Below are positions 44,063 to 53,282 of a DNA stretch of 64,000 nt, in pieces. A program made the position numbers and the translations under genes. The notes under the pieces are model-generated. The model worked only from the letters and a program-made list of their open reading frames with translations. It had not been told where the DNA came from and did not search any database. This DNA is from DSNY01 sp016861185 (GTDB lineage: Bacteria > Pseudomonadota > Gammaproteobacteria > Burkholderiales > Burkholderiaceae_F), in the NCBI GenBank assembly GCA_030263275.1, contig SZOR01000006.1, positions 9,402-73,401 on the forward strand, given 5' to 3'. Within the stretch, counting starts at the first letter, position 1. Each line of letters starts with the position of its first letter.

Positions 44063-44833
44063 TCACAGCGTCTTCACGCGTTCGATCATTTCGGCGCCGA
44101 ACGAGAGGTAAGCCTGCGCGCCGCGCGAGCTGCGGTCGTAGGCGACGCCGGGCAGGCCGTAGCTCGGCGCCTCGGCCAGTCGCACGTTGCGCGGAATGAT
44201 CGTCTTGAACACCTTGTCGCCGAAGTGCCCCTCAAGCTGATCCGACACCTGCTGCTGCAAAGTCATGCGCGGATCGAACATCACGCGCAGCAGCCCGATG
44301 ATCTTCAGATCGGCGTTCAGGTTCGCGTGCACGCGCTTGATCGTGTTGACCAGATCGGTAAGTCCTTCGAGCGCAAAGTACTCGCACTGCATCGGGATCA
44401 CGACCCCGTGCGCCGCGCACAGCCCATTCAGGGTCAGCAGCGACAACGACGGCGGGCAGTCGATCAGCACGAAATCGTAGTCGGCGTCGACCGGCACGAG
44501 CGCGGTCTTCAGCCGCGTTTCGCGATCGTCGAGGTCGACCAGCTCGACTTCCGCGCCGGCCAGATCGCGATTGGCCCCGAGCACGTCGTAGCCGCCGGCC
44601 TCGGACTTCACGCGCGCCTGCGCGATCGTCGCCAGCCCGAGCAGCACGTGATAGACGGAGCGCGCGAGCGATCGCTTGTCCACGCCGCTGCCCATCGTCG
44701 CGTTGCCCTGCGGGTCGAGGTCGATCAGAAGCACGCGCTGGCCCTGCGCGGCGAGCCCGGCGGCGAGGTTGACGCTGGTCGTCGTCTTGCCGACGCCGCC
44801 TTTCTGGTTGGCGATGCAAAAGATGCGCGCCAC
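44063..44833 (-). CDS. parA: Chromosome-partitioning ATPase ParA (Soj)
   Basis: 256 residues from a GTG start. The deviant Walker A is NQKGGVGKTTTSVNLAA with the signature Lys, Walker A' is IDLDPQGNAT, and the later block is VLIDCPPSLSLLTLNG. It lacks an N-terminal HTH, so it is the short chromosomal type. It ends 22 bp before parB. Confidence 0.97.
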   Translation of the reverse strand: MARIFCIANQKGGVGKTTTSVNLAAGLAAQGQRVLLIDLDPQGNATMGSGVDKRSLARSVYHVLLGLATIAQARVKSEAGGYDVLGANRDLAGAEVELVDLDDRETRLKTALVPVDADYDFVLIDCPPSLSLLTLNGLCAAHGVVIPMQCEYFALEGLTDLVNTIKRVHANLNADLKIIGLLRVMFDPRMTLQQQVSDQLEGHFGDKVFKTIIPRNVRLAEAPSYGLPGVAYDRSSRGAQAYLSFGAEMIERVKTL

Positions 44834-44910
44834 GGCTCAGCCCGTTGCGAGGGCGCGATCCGCAGCGCGCCGCCGCACATCGCATCGTGCGCGAATAGCC
44901 TGCGGCCTTC

Positions 44911-45519
44911 TCATTGCGCGAGCTTGATGCCGAAGCCGACGAGGAACACGCCCGCCGAGCGCTCGAGCCATTGCGCGGCCTTGCGATGCGCGCGCACGCG
45001 TGCGGCGACCGCGTGGGCGAAAGCGGCGAGCAGCAGGCAGTAGGCGAGCGTCAGCAGCGCGATCGAAACCGCCATCGCCGCGAAGGTCAACGCCCCCCGA
45101 TGCGTCGCCGGGTCGATGAACAGCGGGAAAAACGCCATGTAGAAGACGATCGCCTTCGGGTTCAGCAGCGTGATCAAAAACGCTTGCCTGAAGTAGCGTT
45201 CGGCGCGGATCGCGATCAGCTGCGTGCCGCCCGGCCTGGCCACGGCGAGCCGGATGCCGATCCACACCAGATACGCGGCACCGGCGTACTGCAGCAGCTT
45301 GAACAGCGTCGGGTTCGCCTGCAGCACCGCGGCCACGCCGAGCGCCGCGAGCCACATCAGCACCTGATCGCCGGCAATCAGCCCGAACGTCGCCGCCGCT
45401 CCCGCGCGAAAGCCGCCCTGGCCGGTGGAGGTCAGCAGCGCGAAAGTGCCCGGCCCCGGCAGCATCAGGAAGACGAGCACCGCAGCGACGAAGGCCCAGT
45501 AGTCGGCAATGCCCAACAT
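44911..45519 (-). CDS. LysE/RhtB-family amino-acid exporter
   Basis: 202 residues with about six membrane helices. The family motifs LMLPGPGTFALLTSTGQGG and FLITLLNPKAIVFYMAFFPLF are present. It exports an amino acid or homoserine-like solute; the substrate is not evident. It is inserted between rsmG and parA, and its ATG shares a base with the rsmG stop (TGATG). Confidence 0.92.
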   Translation of the reverse strand: MLGIADYWAFVAAVLVFLMLPGPGTFALLTSTGQGGFRAGAAATFGLIAGDQVLMWLAALGVAAVLQANPTLFKLLQYAGAAYLVWIGIRLAVARPGGTQLIAIRAERYFRQAFLITLLNPKAIVFYMAFFPLFIDPATHRGALTFAAMAVSIALLTLAYCLLLAAFAHAVAARVRAHRKAAQWLERSAGVFLVGFGIKLAQ

Positions 45520-46190
45520 CAACAGGTTTCGAGGATGATCAGATGCCGCTGGCCATCCAGCAGCGGGACGCGAAGTTTAACCGTGCGCTGCACGCGGACA
45601 TCCCCGGGCAGCGCGGCGATCTCCGCCTCGGGCACGACCGCTTTCATCGCGAACCACACGCCGCCCGGCGCGAGCAGATGACGAGTCCACGCAACGAGGT
45701 CGGCGAGCGAAGCGAGGGCGCGCGCGACGATGACGTCGAAACGCTCTGCGGGCTGCCATGTCTCGACGCGTCCGTGCACGACCTCGACGTTCGCAAGCCG
45801 CAGTTCGACGCGCGCCTGCTGCAGAAAAGCCGTCTTCTTCTGCACCTTGTCGATCAGCCAGAACCGCCACTGCGGGCGGGCGATCGCGAGCGGGATTCCG
45901 GGCAGACCACCGCCGGCGCCCACGTCGAGCGCGCGTAACGGCCGTGCGCCGGCGAGCGCGTCGAGCTCCGGGAGGATGGCGAGCGAATCGAGCAGATGCA
46001 GCGGAACGACGTCTTCGGGTCGATCGATCGCGGTGAGGTTGTGGACGGCATTCCACTTGAGCAGCAGCGCGGCAAAACGCGCGAACTGCTCCGACTGCGC
46101 GCGCGACAACGCGAGGCCGAGCCGCGCGGCGCCGGACGCAACGGTGTCCGCCAGCGCGTCGGCGTCACGCGGCGAGCTTGCCCGCGTCAC
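45519..46190 (-). CDS. rsmG: 16S rRNA (guanine527-N7)-methyltransferase RsmG
   Basis: 223 residues from a GTG start. SAM motif ALDVGAGGGLPGIPLAI, the N-terminal LLKWNAVHNLTAI and HLLDSLAI blocks, and VIVARALASLADLV are typical. It overlaps the mnmG end by 26 bp, as in many proteobacteria. Confidence 0.96.
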   Translation of the reverse strand: MTRASSPRDADALADTVASGAARLGLALSRAQSEQFARFAALLLKWNAVHNLTAIDRPEDVVPLHLLDSLAILPELDALAGARPLRALDVGAGGGLPGIPLAIARPQWRFWLIDKVQKKTAFLQQARVELRLANVEVVHGRVETWQPAERFDVIVARALASLADLVAWTRHLLAPGGVWFAMKAVVPEAEIAALPGDVRVQRTVKLRVPLLDGQRHLIILETC

Positions 46191-48084
46191 GTTTGCTCAG
46201 CCGCTTCAGGTGGACGAGCAACAGCGAGATAGCCGCCGGCGTGACGCCGGAGATGCGCGCGGCCTGGCCGATCGTCTCCGGCCGATGGGCCTTGAGCTTC
46301 TGGCGCACTTCGATCGACAGGCCGCGCACGGCGTCGTAGTCGAGCGATGCGGGGATGCGTGTCGTTTCGCTCGACTCGTGCTTGGCGACTTCTTCTTCCT
46401 GGCGCGCGATATAGCCGGCGTACTTGATGGCGATCTCGACCTGTTCGGCCGCCTGGAGATCGTCGATTCCAGGCCCGCCGAGCGGCTCGCCGTCCGCGCG
46501 GCGCAGCGTGACCAAGCTCGCGTAGGTGACATTTGGTCGCCTCAGCAAGTCAGCAAGCGTGTACTCGCGCTCGACCTCTCTCCCAAGAACTCTTACGGCC
46601 TCTGCACCGGAGAGAATGCGAGGATTCACCCACGTCGACTTCAAGCGCTCGATTTCACGCCTGACGGCGTCGCGCTTGCGGCAGAACGCGGCCCAGCGAG
46701 CGTCGTCGACGCAGCCGAGCGCGCGGCCGACTTCGGTCAGGCGCAGATCGGCGTTGTCCTCACGCAGGCTGAGCCGATACTCGGCGCGCGAGGTGAACAT
46801 CCGGTACGGCTCGGCGACGCCGCGCGTGATCAGATCGTCGACCAGCACGCCGAGGTACGCTTGGTCCCGACGCGGGCACCAGGGCTCGCGCTCTTTCACC
46901 TTCAGCGCAGCATTGATGCCGGCCAGGAGCCCCTGCGCCGCCGCCTCTTCGTAGCCGGTGGTGCCGTTGATCTGACCGGCGAAGAACAGGGCCTCGATCG
47001 CCTTCGTTTCCAGCGAAGACTTGAGCGCTCGCGGATCGTAGTAGTCGTATTCGATCGCGTAACCCGGCCGCAGAATGTGCGCGTTCTCCAGCCCCTGCAT
47101 CGAGCGCACGATCTGAAGTTGGACATCGAACGGCAGTGAGGTCGAAATGCCGTTCGGGTAGAACTCGTTGGTCGTCAGCCCCTCCGGTTCGAGGAAAATC
47201 TGATGGCTCGGCTTGTCGGCGAAGCGATGGATCTTGTCCTCGATCGACGGGCAATAACGCGGCCCGACACCTTCGATGACGCCCGAGTACATCGGGCTGC
47301 GGTCGAGGTTGGCGTGGATGATGTCGTGCGTGCGCGGATTCGTATGCGTGACCCAGCACGGTAGTTGCCGCGGATGCTGATCGGCGCGCCCGAGAAAGGA
47401 AAACACCGGGACCGGATCGAGATCGCCTGGCTGCTCCTCGCACCGGGTGAAGTCGATCGTGCGGCCATCGATGCGCGGCGGCGTGCCGGTCTTCAACCGT
47501 CCTTGCGGGAGCTTCAGCTCCTTCAGACGGGCGGCAAGCGAAGTCGACGGCGGGTCGCCCGCCCGGCCCGCCGAGTAGTGCTGCAGACCGATGTGGATCA
47601 AGCCGTTGAGGAAAGTGCCCGCGGTCAGAACGACCGTGCGGCCACGAAAGCGGATACCTGACTGCGTGATCGCCCCGACGACGCGTTCGCCTTCGAGGAG
47701 CAGATCGTCGACCGGTTGCTGGAACAGCCAAAGGTTGGGCTGGCTCTCGAGCCGGGTCCGGATCGCGCGCTTGTACAGGAGACGATCGGCCTGCGCCCGC
47801 GTCGCGCGCACAGCCGGCCCCTTCGAGCGGTTGAGGATGCGGAACTGAATTCCCGCCTCGTCGGTGGCGCTGGCCATCGCGCCGCCGAGCGCGTCAACCT
47901 CCTTGACCAGATGCCCCTTGCCGATGCCGCCGATCGAGGGGTTGCACGACATCTGACCGAGCGTTTCGATGTTGTGCGTCAGCAGCAGGGTACGGCACCC
48001 CATGCGTGCAGCGGCCAAGCAGGCCTCGGTCCCGGCGTGACCACCACCGACGACGATCACGTCGAACTCGGTCGGATAGTCCAT
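46165..48084 (-). CDS. mnmG: tRNA uridine-5-carboxymethylaminomethyl modification enzyme MnmG (GidA)
   Basis: 639 residues. N-terminal FAD-binding GGGHAGTEA, the GTFLNGLIHIG and ALFFAGQINGTTGYEEAAAQG blocks, and a C-terminal helical domain ending near VTPAAISLLLVHLKR. With MnmE it modifies the wobble uridine of several tRNAs. The ATG at MDYPTEF is preferred over an upstream in-frame GTG, as in family members. Confidence 0.97.
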   Translation of the reverse strand: MDYPTEFDVIVVGGGHAGTEACLAAARMGCRTLLLTHNIETLGQMSCNPSIGGIGKGHLVKEVDALGGAMASATDEAGIQFRILNRSKGPAVRATRAQADRLLYKRAIRTRLESQPNLWLFQQPVDDLLLEGERVVGAITQSGIRFRGRTVVLTAGTFLNGLIHIGLQHYSAGRAGDPPSTSLAARLKELKLPQGRLKTGTPPRIDGRTIDFTRCEEQPGDLDPVPVFSFLGRADQHPRQLPCWVTHTNPRTHDIIHANLDRSPMYSGVIEGVGPRYCPSIEDKIHRFADKPSHQIFLEPEGLTTNEFYPNGISTSLPFDVQLQIVRSMQGLENAHILRPGYAIEYDYYDPRALKSSLETKAIEALFFAGQINGTTGYEEAAAQGLLAGINAALKVKEREPWCPRRDQAYLGVLVDDLITRGVAEPYRMFTSRAEYRLSLREDNADLRLTEVGRALGCVDDARWAAFCRKRDAVRREIERLKSTWVNPRILSGAEAVRVLGREVEREYTLADLLRRPNVTYASLVTLRRADGEPLGGPGIDDLQAAEQVEIAIKYAGYIARQEEEVAKHESSETTRIPASLDYDAVRGLSIEVRQKLKAHRPETIGQAARISGVTPAAISLLLVHLKRLSKRDAGKLAA

Positions 48085-48171
48085 GGTTGGAATCGTCGAG
48101 CGAGGCACGAACCTTTGAAAGGCCGCGGAGTATACGGTTCAGGCCGGAGACGTTAGAAGGGCCCGGACCGA

Positions 48172-48187
48172 CGTTTCACGTGAAACA
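48172..48187. promoter_or_regulatory. parS site 1 (ParB binding)
   Basis: CGTTTCACGTGAAACA matches the parS consensus TGTTTCACGTGAAACA with one mismatch. It is upstream of mnmG and 4.1 kb from parB. Confidence 0.93.
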
Positions 48188-48199
48188 TCGTCCAATCGC

Positions 48200-48215
48200 G
48201 GTTTCACGTGAAACC
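48200..48215. promoter_or_regulatory. parS site 2 (ParB binding)
   Basis: GGTTTCACGTGAAACC is a perfect palindrome that keeps the 14-bp parS core. It is centred 28 bp from site 1. Confidence 0.93.
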
Positions 48216-48265
48216 GGCCGCACCGGAGCCGATCGCGTCAGTCGCTCGAGACGAGGTCGCCGCGG

Positions 48266-49741
48266 CTAACGGCCGAACTGCGGCTGCAGCGCCGTCCCGC
48301 GCACCTTGACATTGATCGGCGCCTGAACTCGCTGTGCACCGAGATCGACCCGCAAGGCGCCGCTTAGGCCGAGGTCGGGTGCAACGCGAATCTCGCCGCG
48401 GGTCGCCATCGCACCCGCGCGACCATGGATGCCGGTCACCGTCAGCCCCGTGCGCGCCAGCGCCACCGACGCCTCGAGTTCGCTGAAGCGCGTGATACCG
48501 CCGCCGGTGACACCGGACGCCCCGCCGCGGGTCGCGGCGTAGCCGAGATTGATTCCGTTCAGCGTCGCCCAGCGGACCTGCAGCGGGCCGGCGGCGACGG
48601 ACTGATCGATCGCCTGCGCCAGCGTATCGCCGCGTCCGGCGACGAGCAGGCTGAGCACGGCAGTTCCATGCATCGGGACCGCGGCTTGCCCCTTCGGTCG
48701 CTCCTCCGCCGGCTTGCCCTTGAAGTGCAGCAGCACGGACTCGAGGTCCAGGTTCGGCGCGCGCGCCGTTCCAGCGACGGCCCATTCGACATCGCGCGCC
48801 GCAACCATCAAGCCCTGGACGACGCCGAACGCACCGCCGAGGCTGAAGCTGTCGACCTCGATCAGATTCGGGCGAACGCGGCCGGTCGCGACGACCTCGG
48901 TCCAACGCGCCCCCGGTCCCACGGGCAAAGCCCAGTTCGCCGCGTCGAGCTGGAAATCGACCGTCTCACCCCAGTCGTTGTCGGTTCTGGCGGCAACCGT
49001 GAACTTCATCCGCCCCTCGCTGCCGATCTCGGTCAGAGCGACCGGCGCGAAGCGCCCGTCGGATCCGCGCCTTGCCACGACCTCGTACCGGCCCGGCAGC
49101 AAGGGCATCTCGGCGAACTCGATCGACTCGAAGCGGATCGTCGAAATCGTCGGCGGAATCGCGGCTCCAGCTGCGCCGAGCGACCTCAGCAACGCGAGCC
49201 CTTGCACACCTTCGAGCTTCAGCGGCGCAACCGCGGCCTCGCCCCAAGTCCAGCTTCCGCCGCGCAATGCGCGCAGCGCGTCCTCCCAATTGAAATGCAG
49301 CGAGACTTCGCCGAGCTGATAGGTCCCGGCAACGTCGAGGCCTTTCACAACCAAGCGGGGCGTCGGCGCGAAGCGAAACTCCGTCCCTGCGATTTGTACC
49401 GGCTGCCCGAGACCTCGGGTCAGGCGCGCGGCGATTCCTGCGGCCGAGACATCATCGCGCAGTGGCAGAAGCGCGAGATAGCCGTAGTAAGCAGCCGCAC
49501 CCAGGATGCCGACGACGAGGAGTCGCTTGAACCAGACCCTGAGCCAGTACGTGTCGAACAACACTAAGCGCCGGCGCGGCGCATCGTCGTCCTCGTCGGC
49601 GCGTGCACGGACTTCCTGCAGGTCCAGGCGATCGGGAACGTTGACGGTCGTGATCGCGAAATCGGTCGCGCGCGTCGGCTCCCACTGTTGCGCGGTGTCG
49701 CCCGATCGCTTGTTTGACTGTGAGCGCACACTGGCTCCCAT
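48266..49741 (-). CDS. Membrane-anchored AsmA-like protein of unknown function
   Basis: 491 residues. A ~70-residue charged cytoplasmic N-terminus is followed by a membrane helix (~residues 72-93) and a long beta-rich periplasmic part with AsmA-type features: the SAAGIAARLTRGLGQPVQIAGTEFRFAPTPRLVVKGLDV block after the helix, and a C-terminal ALRVDLGAQRVQAPINVKVRGT close. Such proteins bridge or organise the envelope, some in lipid transport. It sits next to parS and mnmG. The assignment to the AsmA superfamily rests on pattern only. Confidence 0.65.
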   Translation of the reverse strand: MGASVRSQSNKRSGDTAQQWEPTRATDFAITTVNVPDRLDLQEVRARADEDDDAPRRRLVLFDTYWLRVWFKRLLVVGILGAAAYYGYLALLPLRDDVSAAGIAARLTRGLGQPVQIAGTEFRFAPTPRLVVKGLDVAGTYQLGEVSLHFNWEDALRALRGGSWTWGEAAVAPLKLEGVQGLALLRSLGAAGAAIPPTISTIRFESIEFAEMPLLPGRYEVVARRGSDGRFAPVALTEIGSEGRMKFTVAARTDNDWGETVDFQLDAANWALPVGPGARWTEVVATGRVRPNLIEVDSFSLGGAFGVVQGLMVAARDVEWAVAGTARAPNLDLESVLLHFKGKPAEERPKGQAAVPMHGTAVLSLLVAGRGDTLAQAIDQSVAAGPLQVRWATLNGINLGYAATRGGASGVTGGGITRFSELEASVALARTGLTVTGIHGRAGAMATRGEIRVAPDLGLSGALRVDLGAQRVQAPINVKVRGTALQPQFGR

Positions 49742-50151
49742 TCCTTAGCTCCTGCCGCGCGCTTGCTCACTGCCATCGGCCACGCGCATCGCCTCTTCGA
49801 AGACGGGCCGGTCTAGCGCGGCCGCCGCAGAATGCGGAACGCGCGATGGCGTGCTCCGACTCGGCAGCCCGGCGTCGCAAGGCCCGCTCAAGGTCGAACA
49901 TCTTCGAGGTCGTCGCGCAGCGGCGGGCATCATCGCGGCAGCCCAACATGTTCGTCAATGCGCGCCGCGCTGCGCATTCACGCGATGCGCTCGTCGCCTT
50001 GCCGGCCACGAGGGTCGCCCCGTCAATGATCCGGCCCATTCTATCGACGACATCCGTGCAGCATGCGCTCGCAAAGCTCCTGGCCAGGCAGCGCTATTCG
50101 GACGTTTCCCGCGCGCTAGCATCCACCGGCAATCACGAGACGGAGACAACG
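49742..50151. other. 410-bp gap before the aldehyde dehydrogenase gene
   Basis: No gene is recognised. On the minus strand an open stretch begins MGRIIDGATLVAGK at 50039, loses its frame after about 65 residues, and another frame ends in EEAMRVADGSEQARGRS, stopping 4 bp before the AsmA-like gene start. It could be a small frameshifted gene. Confidence 0.4.
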
Positions 50152-51729
50152 ATGGCGGAAGCCGACCACTTCAAGCTCACGTATTCGACGATGTTCAATC
50201 CTCCCGCGGCCCTGCACGAGCGATTCGATGCGGCGCTGGCGCGCGCGAAGCAGGCGCTCGGACGCGACTACCCGCTGTGGATCGACGGTCGCGCGCGCGC
50301 AACCGAACGCAGCTTCGAAGTGCGCTCGCCGATCGCGCGCGACTGGCTGCTCGGTCGCTTCGCGGCGGCCGCGCAGGCCGATGTCGACGCCGCCGTGCGC
50401 GCCGCGCAGAAGGCCTTCCCCGCGTGGGCCGCGACGCCCTGGCGTGAGCGCGTCGCGCAGCTTCGGCGCGTCGCGGCGTTGATCGAGAAACGCGTCTACG
50501 ACATCGCCGCGGCGGTGGCGCTCGAAGTCGGCAAGAACCGGATGGAAGCGCTCGGCGAAGTGCAGGAAACCGCCGATCTGTTCACGTGGTACTGCGACCA
50601 GATGGAGGCGAATGACGGTTTCGCGCGCGAACTGCCGAACGATCCGCTCGCCGGCTGGGTCAGCCGCAACCGGACCGTACTCAAGCCGTACGGCGTTTGG
50701 GCGGTCATCGCGCCGTTCAATTTCCCGTACGCGCTCGCCGGCGGTCCGGTCGCCGCGGCGCTCGCGACCGGCAACACGGTCGTGTTCAAGACCGCCAGCG
50801 ACACCGCGTGGAGCGGGTGGCTGCTGCTCGAAGTGTTGCGCGACGCGGGCCTGCCGGCCGGTGTGGTGAACTACGTGAGCGGCAGCGGCGGCGAGGCAGG
50901 TGCGGCGCTCGTCGATCACCCCGGCATCGCCGGCATCACGTTCACCGGCTCCTACGACGTCGGCATGGCGATCCTGCGCAAGTTCGCCAACGGCCGCTGG
51001 CCGCGCCCGTGCATCGCCGAAATGGGCGGCAAGAACGCCGCGATCGTCAGCCGCCATGCCGACCTCGAGCGCGCGGCCACCGGCATCGTGCGTTCAGCTT
51101 TCGGCTTGCAGGGACAGAAGTGCTCGGCGTGTTCGCGCGTCTATGTCGAGAAGCCGGTAGCAGCAGCGCTGCGCGAGCGGGTCGTTGAACTGACGCGCAA
51201 GATCGCGATCGGCGACCCGACCGAGCAGGCCAACTGGCTCGGGCCGGTGATCAACGCGGCGGCATACGAGCGCTACGAAAGATGCGTCGCCAACCTGCGC
51301 GAGCACGGCAGCATCTTCATCGGCGGCGCGCAGCTGAAGGAAGGCGCGCTTGCGCAGGGTTATTTCGTCGCGCCGACGGTGGCGACGGCGCCATTTGACT
51401 ACCGCCTGTGGCGGGAGGAGAAGTTCCTCCCGCTCGTGCTCGTCGGAGAAGTCGATTCGATCGATCAGGCGATCGATCTCGCGAACGCGTCGGACTACGG
51501 ATTGACCGCGGGCTTCTACGGCGCGCGCGACGAGATCCCGCACTTTCTCGACCGCATCGAAGCCGGCGTCACCTACGTCAATCGGCCGCAGGGCGCGACC
51601 ACCGGCGCGTGGCCGGGCTATCAGCCTTTCGGCGGCTGGAAGGCGAGCGGCACGACCGGCAAGGCGATCGGCTCGTTCTGGTATCTGCCGCAGTACCTGC
51701 GCGAACAGTCGCAGACGATCGTGGACTGA
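50152..51729 (+). CDS. Aldehyde dehydrogenase, 1-pyrroline-5-carboxylate dehydrogenase type
   Basis: 525 residues. The ALDH fold is complete: APFNFPYALAGGPVAAALATGNTVVFK for NAD binding, general base E290 in IAEMGGKNA and catalytic C324 in QGQKCSACSRVYV. The best fit is the RocA/PutA-C group that turns glutamate semialdehyde into glutamate, using NAD+. The neighbouring leucine/isoleucine/valine-type transporter would fit amino-acid catabolism. GGAG precedes the ATG. Single gene on the plus strand. Confidence 0.85.
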   Translation: MAEADHFKLTYSTMFNPPAALHERFDAALARAKQALGRDYPLWIDGRARATERSFEVRSPIARDWLLGRFAAAAQADVDAAVRAAQKAFPAWAATPWRERVAQLRRVAALIEKRVYDIAAAVALEVGKNRMEALGEVQETADLFTWYCDQMEANDGFARELPNDPLAGWVSRNRTVLKPYGVWAVIAPFNFPYALAGGPVAAALATGNTVVFKTASDTAWSGWLLLEVLRDAGLPAGVVNYVSGSGGEAGAALVDHPGIAGITFTGSYDVGMAILRKFANGRWPRPCIAEMGGKNAAIVSRHADLERAATGIVRSAFGLQGQKCSACSRVYVEKPVAAALRERVVELTRKIAIGDPTEQANWLGPVINAAAYERYERCVANLREHGSIFIGGAQLKEGALAQGYFVAPTVATAPFDYRLWREEKFLPLVLVGEVDSIDQAIDLANASDYGLTAGFYGARDEIPHFLDRIEAGVTYVNRPQGATTGAWPGYQPFGGWKASGTTGKAIGSFWYLPQYLREQSQTIVD

Positions 51730-51749
51730 GTTGCGCGCCCGCTGCCGAC

Positions 51750-52241
51750 TCAGCTGAGCATGTAGGCGGCGGCGCCGGTGGCGATCAGTCGGTCGGCGTC
51801 GTCGACCAGGCGCATCTGCGCCGTGCCGACGCGGCCGCCGAGGCGCAGCACCTCGGCGCTGGCCGTAAAGTGCATACCGATGCCGGGCCGCAGATAGTCG
51901 ATGCGCAGGTCGATCGTTCCCAGGCGCGCGAACCGCTGCATCACCTGATCGCTGGTCTCGTCGGCGTGCTTCTCGCCGAGGGCGACCATTATCGCGAGCC
52001 CTGCCATCGCATCAAGCGTGGCCGAAATCACGCCGCCGTGCAGTCGGCCGTACAGGAAGTGGCCGACCAGTTCGGGGCGCATCGCGAACCGCAGTTGCGG
52101 CCCGCGGGGACCGAGGCGGAGCACCTTCAGTCCCAGCGTCCGGTTGAAGCTGATGCGCTGTTCGAACAGCTCGGTCAGCGCCGCGTCGAGCTTGCGCTGT
52201 TCCGCGGCGCTGCGGCGCGGTGCCGAAACTCCTGAGGTCAT
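51750..52241 (-). CDS. Hotdog-fold thioesterase (PaaI/YiiD-C type)
   Basis: 163 residues. The hotdog helix region GHFLYGRLHGGVISATLDAMAGLAIM carries the HGG motif, and the strand DLRIDYLRPGIGMHFTASAEVLRLGGRVGTAQMRLVD is typical of acyl-CoA thioesterases. Substrate unknown. It follows livM by 65 bp on the same strand and may be cotranscribed. The ATG lacks a clear ribosome site. Confidence 0.82.
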   Translation of the reverse strand: MTSGVSAPRRSAAEQRKLDAALTELFEQRISFNRTLGLKVLRLGPRGPQLRFAMRPELVGHFLYGRLHGGVISATLDAMAGLAIMVALGEKHADETSDQVMQRFARLGTIDLRIDYLRPGIGMHFTASAEVLRLGGRVGTAQMRLVDDADRLIATGAAAYMLS

Positions 52242-52306
52242 GCGCAGCGATGCCGGCACAGCGCGCGGAGCAGCGGCTCTTCCCGCCGCACCGCCGCCGG
52301 GCGCCG

Positions 52307-53275
52307 TTACAAGGGCTTGCGAATCGCGTGGCCGATCTCGCCGATGATGCCGCGGCGGAAGGCCAGCACGCACACGACGAAGATCACGCCCTGCACGACG
52401 GTCACCCACGCGCCGAGCTGCGCGAGGTAGTTCTGCATCGTGATGATCACCGCCGCGCCGACGACCGGGCCGAAGATCGTCCCGAGCCCGCCGACCAGCG
52501 TCATCAGCACGACCTCGCCCGACATCGTCCAGTGCACGTCGGTCAGCGATGCGAGCTGGAACACGAGCGACTTGGTTCCGCCGGCCAGCCCCGCCAGCGT
52601 GGCCGACAGCACGAACGCGAGCAGCTTGTAGCGGTCGACGTGGTAGCCGAGCGAAACGGCGCGGCTTTCGTTCTCGCGGATCGCCTTCAGCACCTGCCCG
52701 AACGGCGAATGCACGATCCGGTAGATCAGCAGGAAGCCGCCGATGAAGATCGCGAACACGAGCGCGTACATCGCCCAGACGTTCGTCAGGTCGATCAAAC
52801 CGAACAGCTTGCCGCGCGGCACCGCCTGGATGCCGTCCTCGCCGCCGGTGAACGGCGCCTGCAGGCAGAAGAAGAACACCATCTGCGCCAGCGCGAGCGT
52901 GATCATCGCGAAGTAGATGCCTTGCCGCCGGATCGCCAGCAGCCCGGCGAGCACGCCCAGCACGCATGCGCTCGCGGTGCCGAACAGGATCGCCAGCTCC
53001 GGCGTGAAGCCCCACACCTTCGCCGAATGCGCGGTCGCATAGCCGGCCATGCCGAAGAACATCGCATGCCCGAACGACAGCAGCCCGACGTAGCCGATCA
53101 GCAGGTTGAACGCGCACGCGAACAGCGCGAAGCACATCACCTTCATCAGGAACACCGGGTACACGACGAGCGGCGCAAGCACGAAGAAGCCCGCCATCGC
53201 CAGGAAGGCGATCTGCTGATGCCGCAGCACGCCTGCGCCGCGCGCGATCGGAAGTCCGGGAGCGTTGCTCGTCAT
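52307..53275 (-). CDS. livM: Branched-chain amino-acid-type ABC transporter permease LivM
   Basis: 322 residues with about nine membrane helices. LivM signature FNLLIGYVGLLSFGHAMFFGMAGY, the EAA-like FGQVLKAIRENESRAVSLGYHVDRYKL, and GGLGTIFGPVVGAAV. Starts 7 bp after livH. Inner-membrane pore with LivH. Confidence 0.92.
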   Translation of the reverse strand: MTSNAPGLPIARGAGVLRHQQIAFLAMAGFFVLAPLVVYPVFLMKVMCFALFACAFNLLIGYVGLLSFGHAMFFGMAGYATAHSAKVWGFTPELAILFGTASACVLGVLAGLLAIRRQGIYFAMITLALAQMVFFFCLQAPFTGGEDGIQAVPRGKLFGLIDLTNVWAMYALVFAIFIGGFLLIYRIVHSPFGQVLKAIRENESRAVSLGYHVDRYKLLAFVLSATLAGLAGGTKSLVFQLASLTDVHWTMSGEVVLMTLVGGLGTIFGPVVGAAVIITMQNYLAQLGAWVTVVQGVIFVVCVLAFRRGIIGEIGHAIRKPL

Positions 53276-53282
53276 GCGGCAC

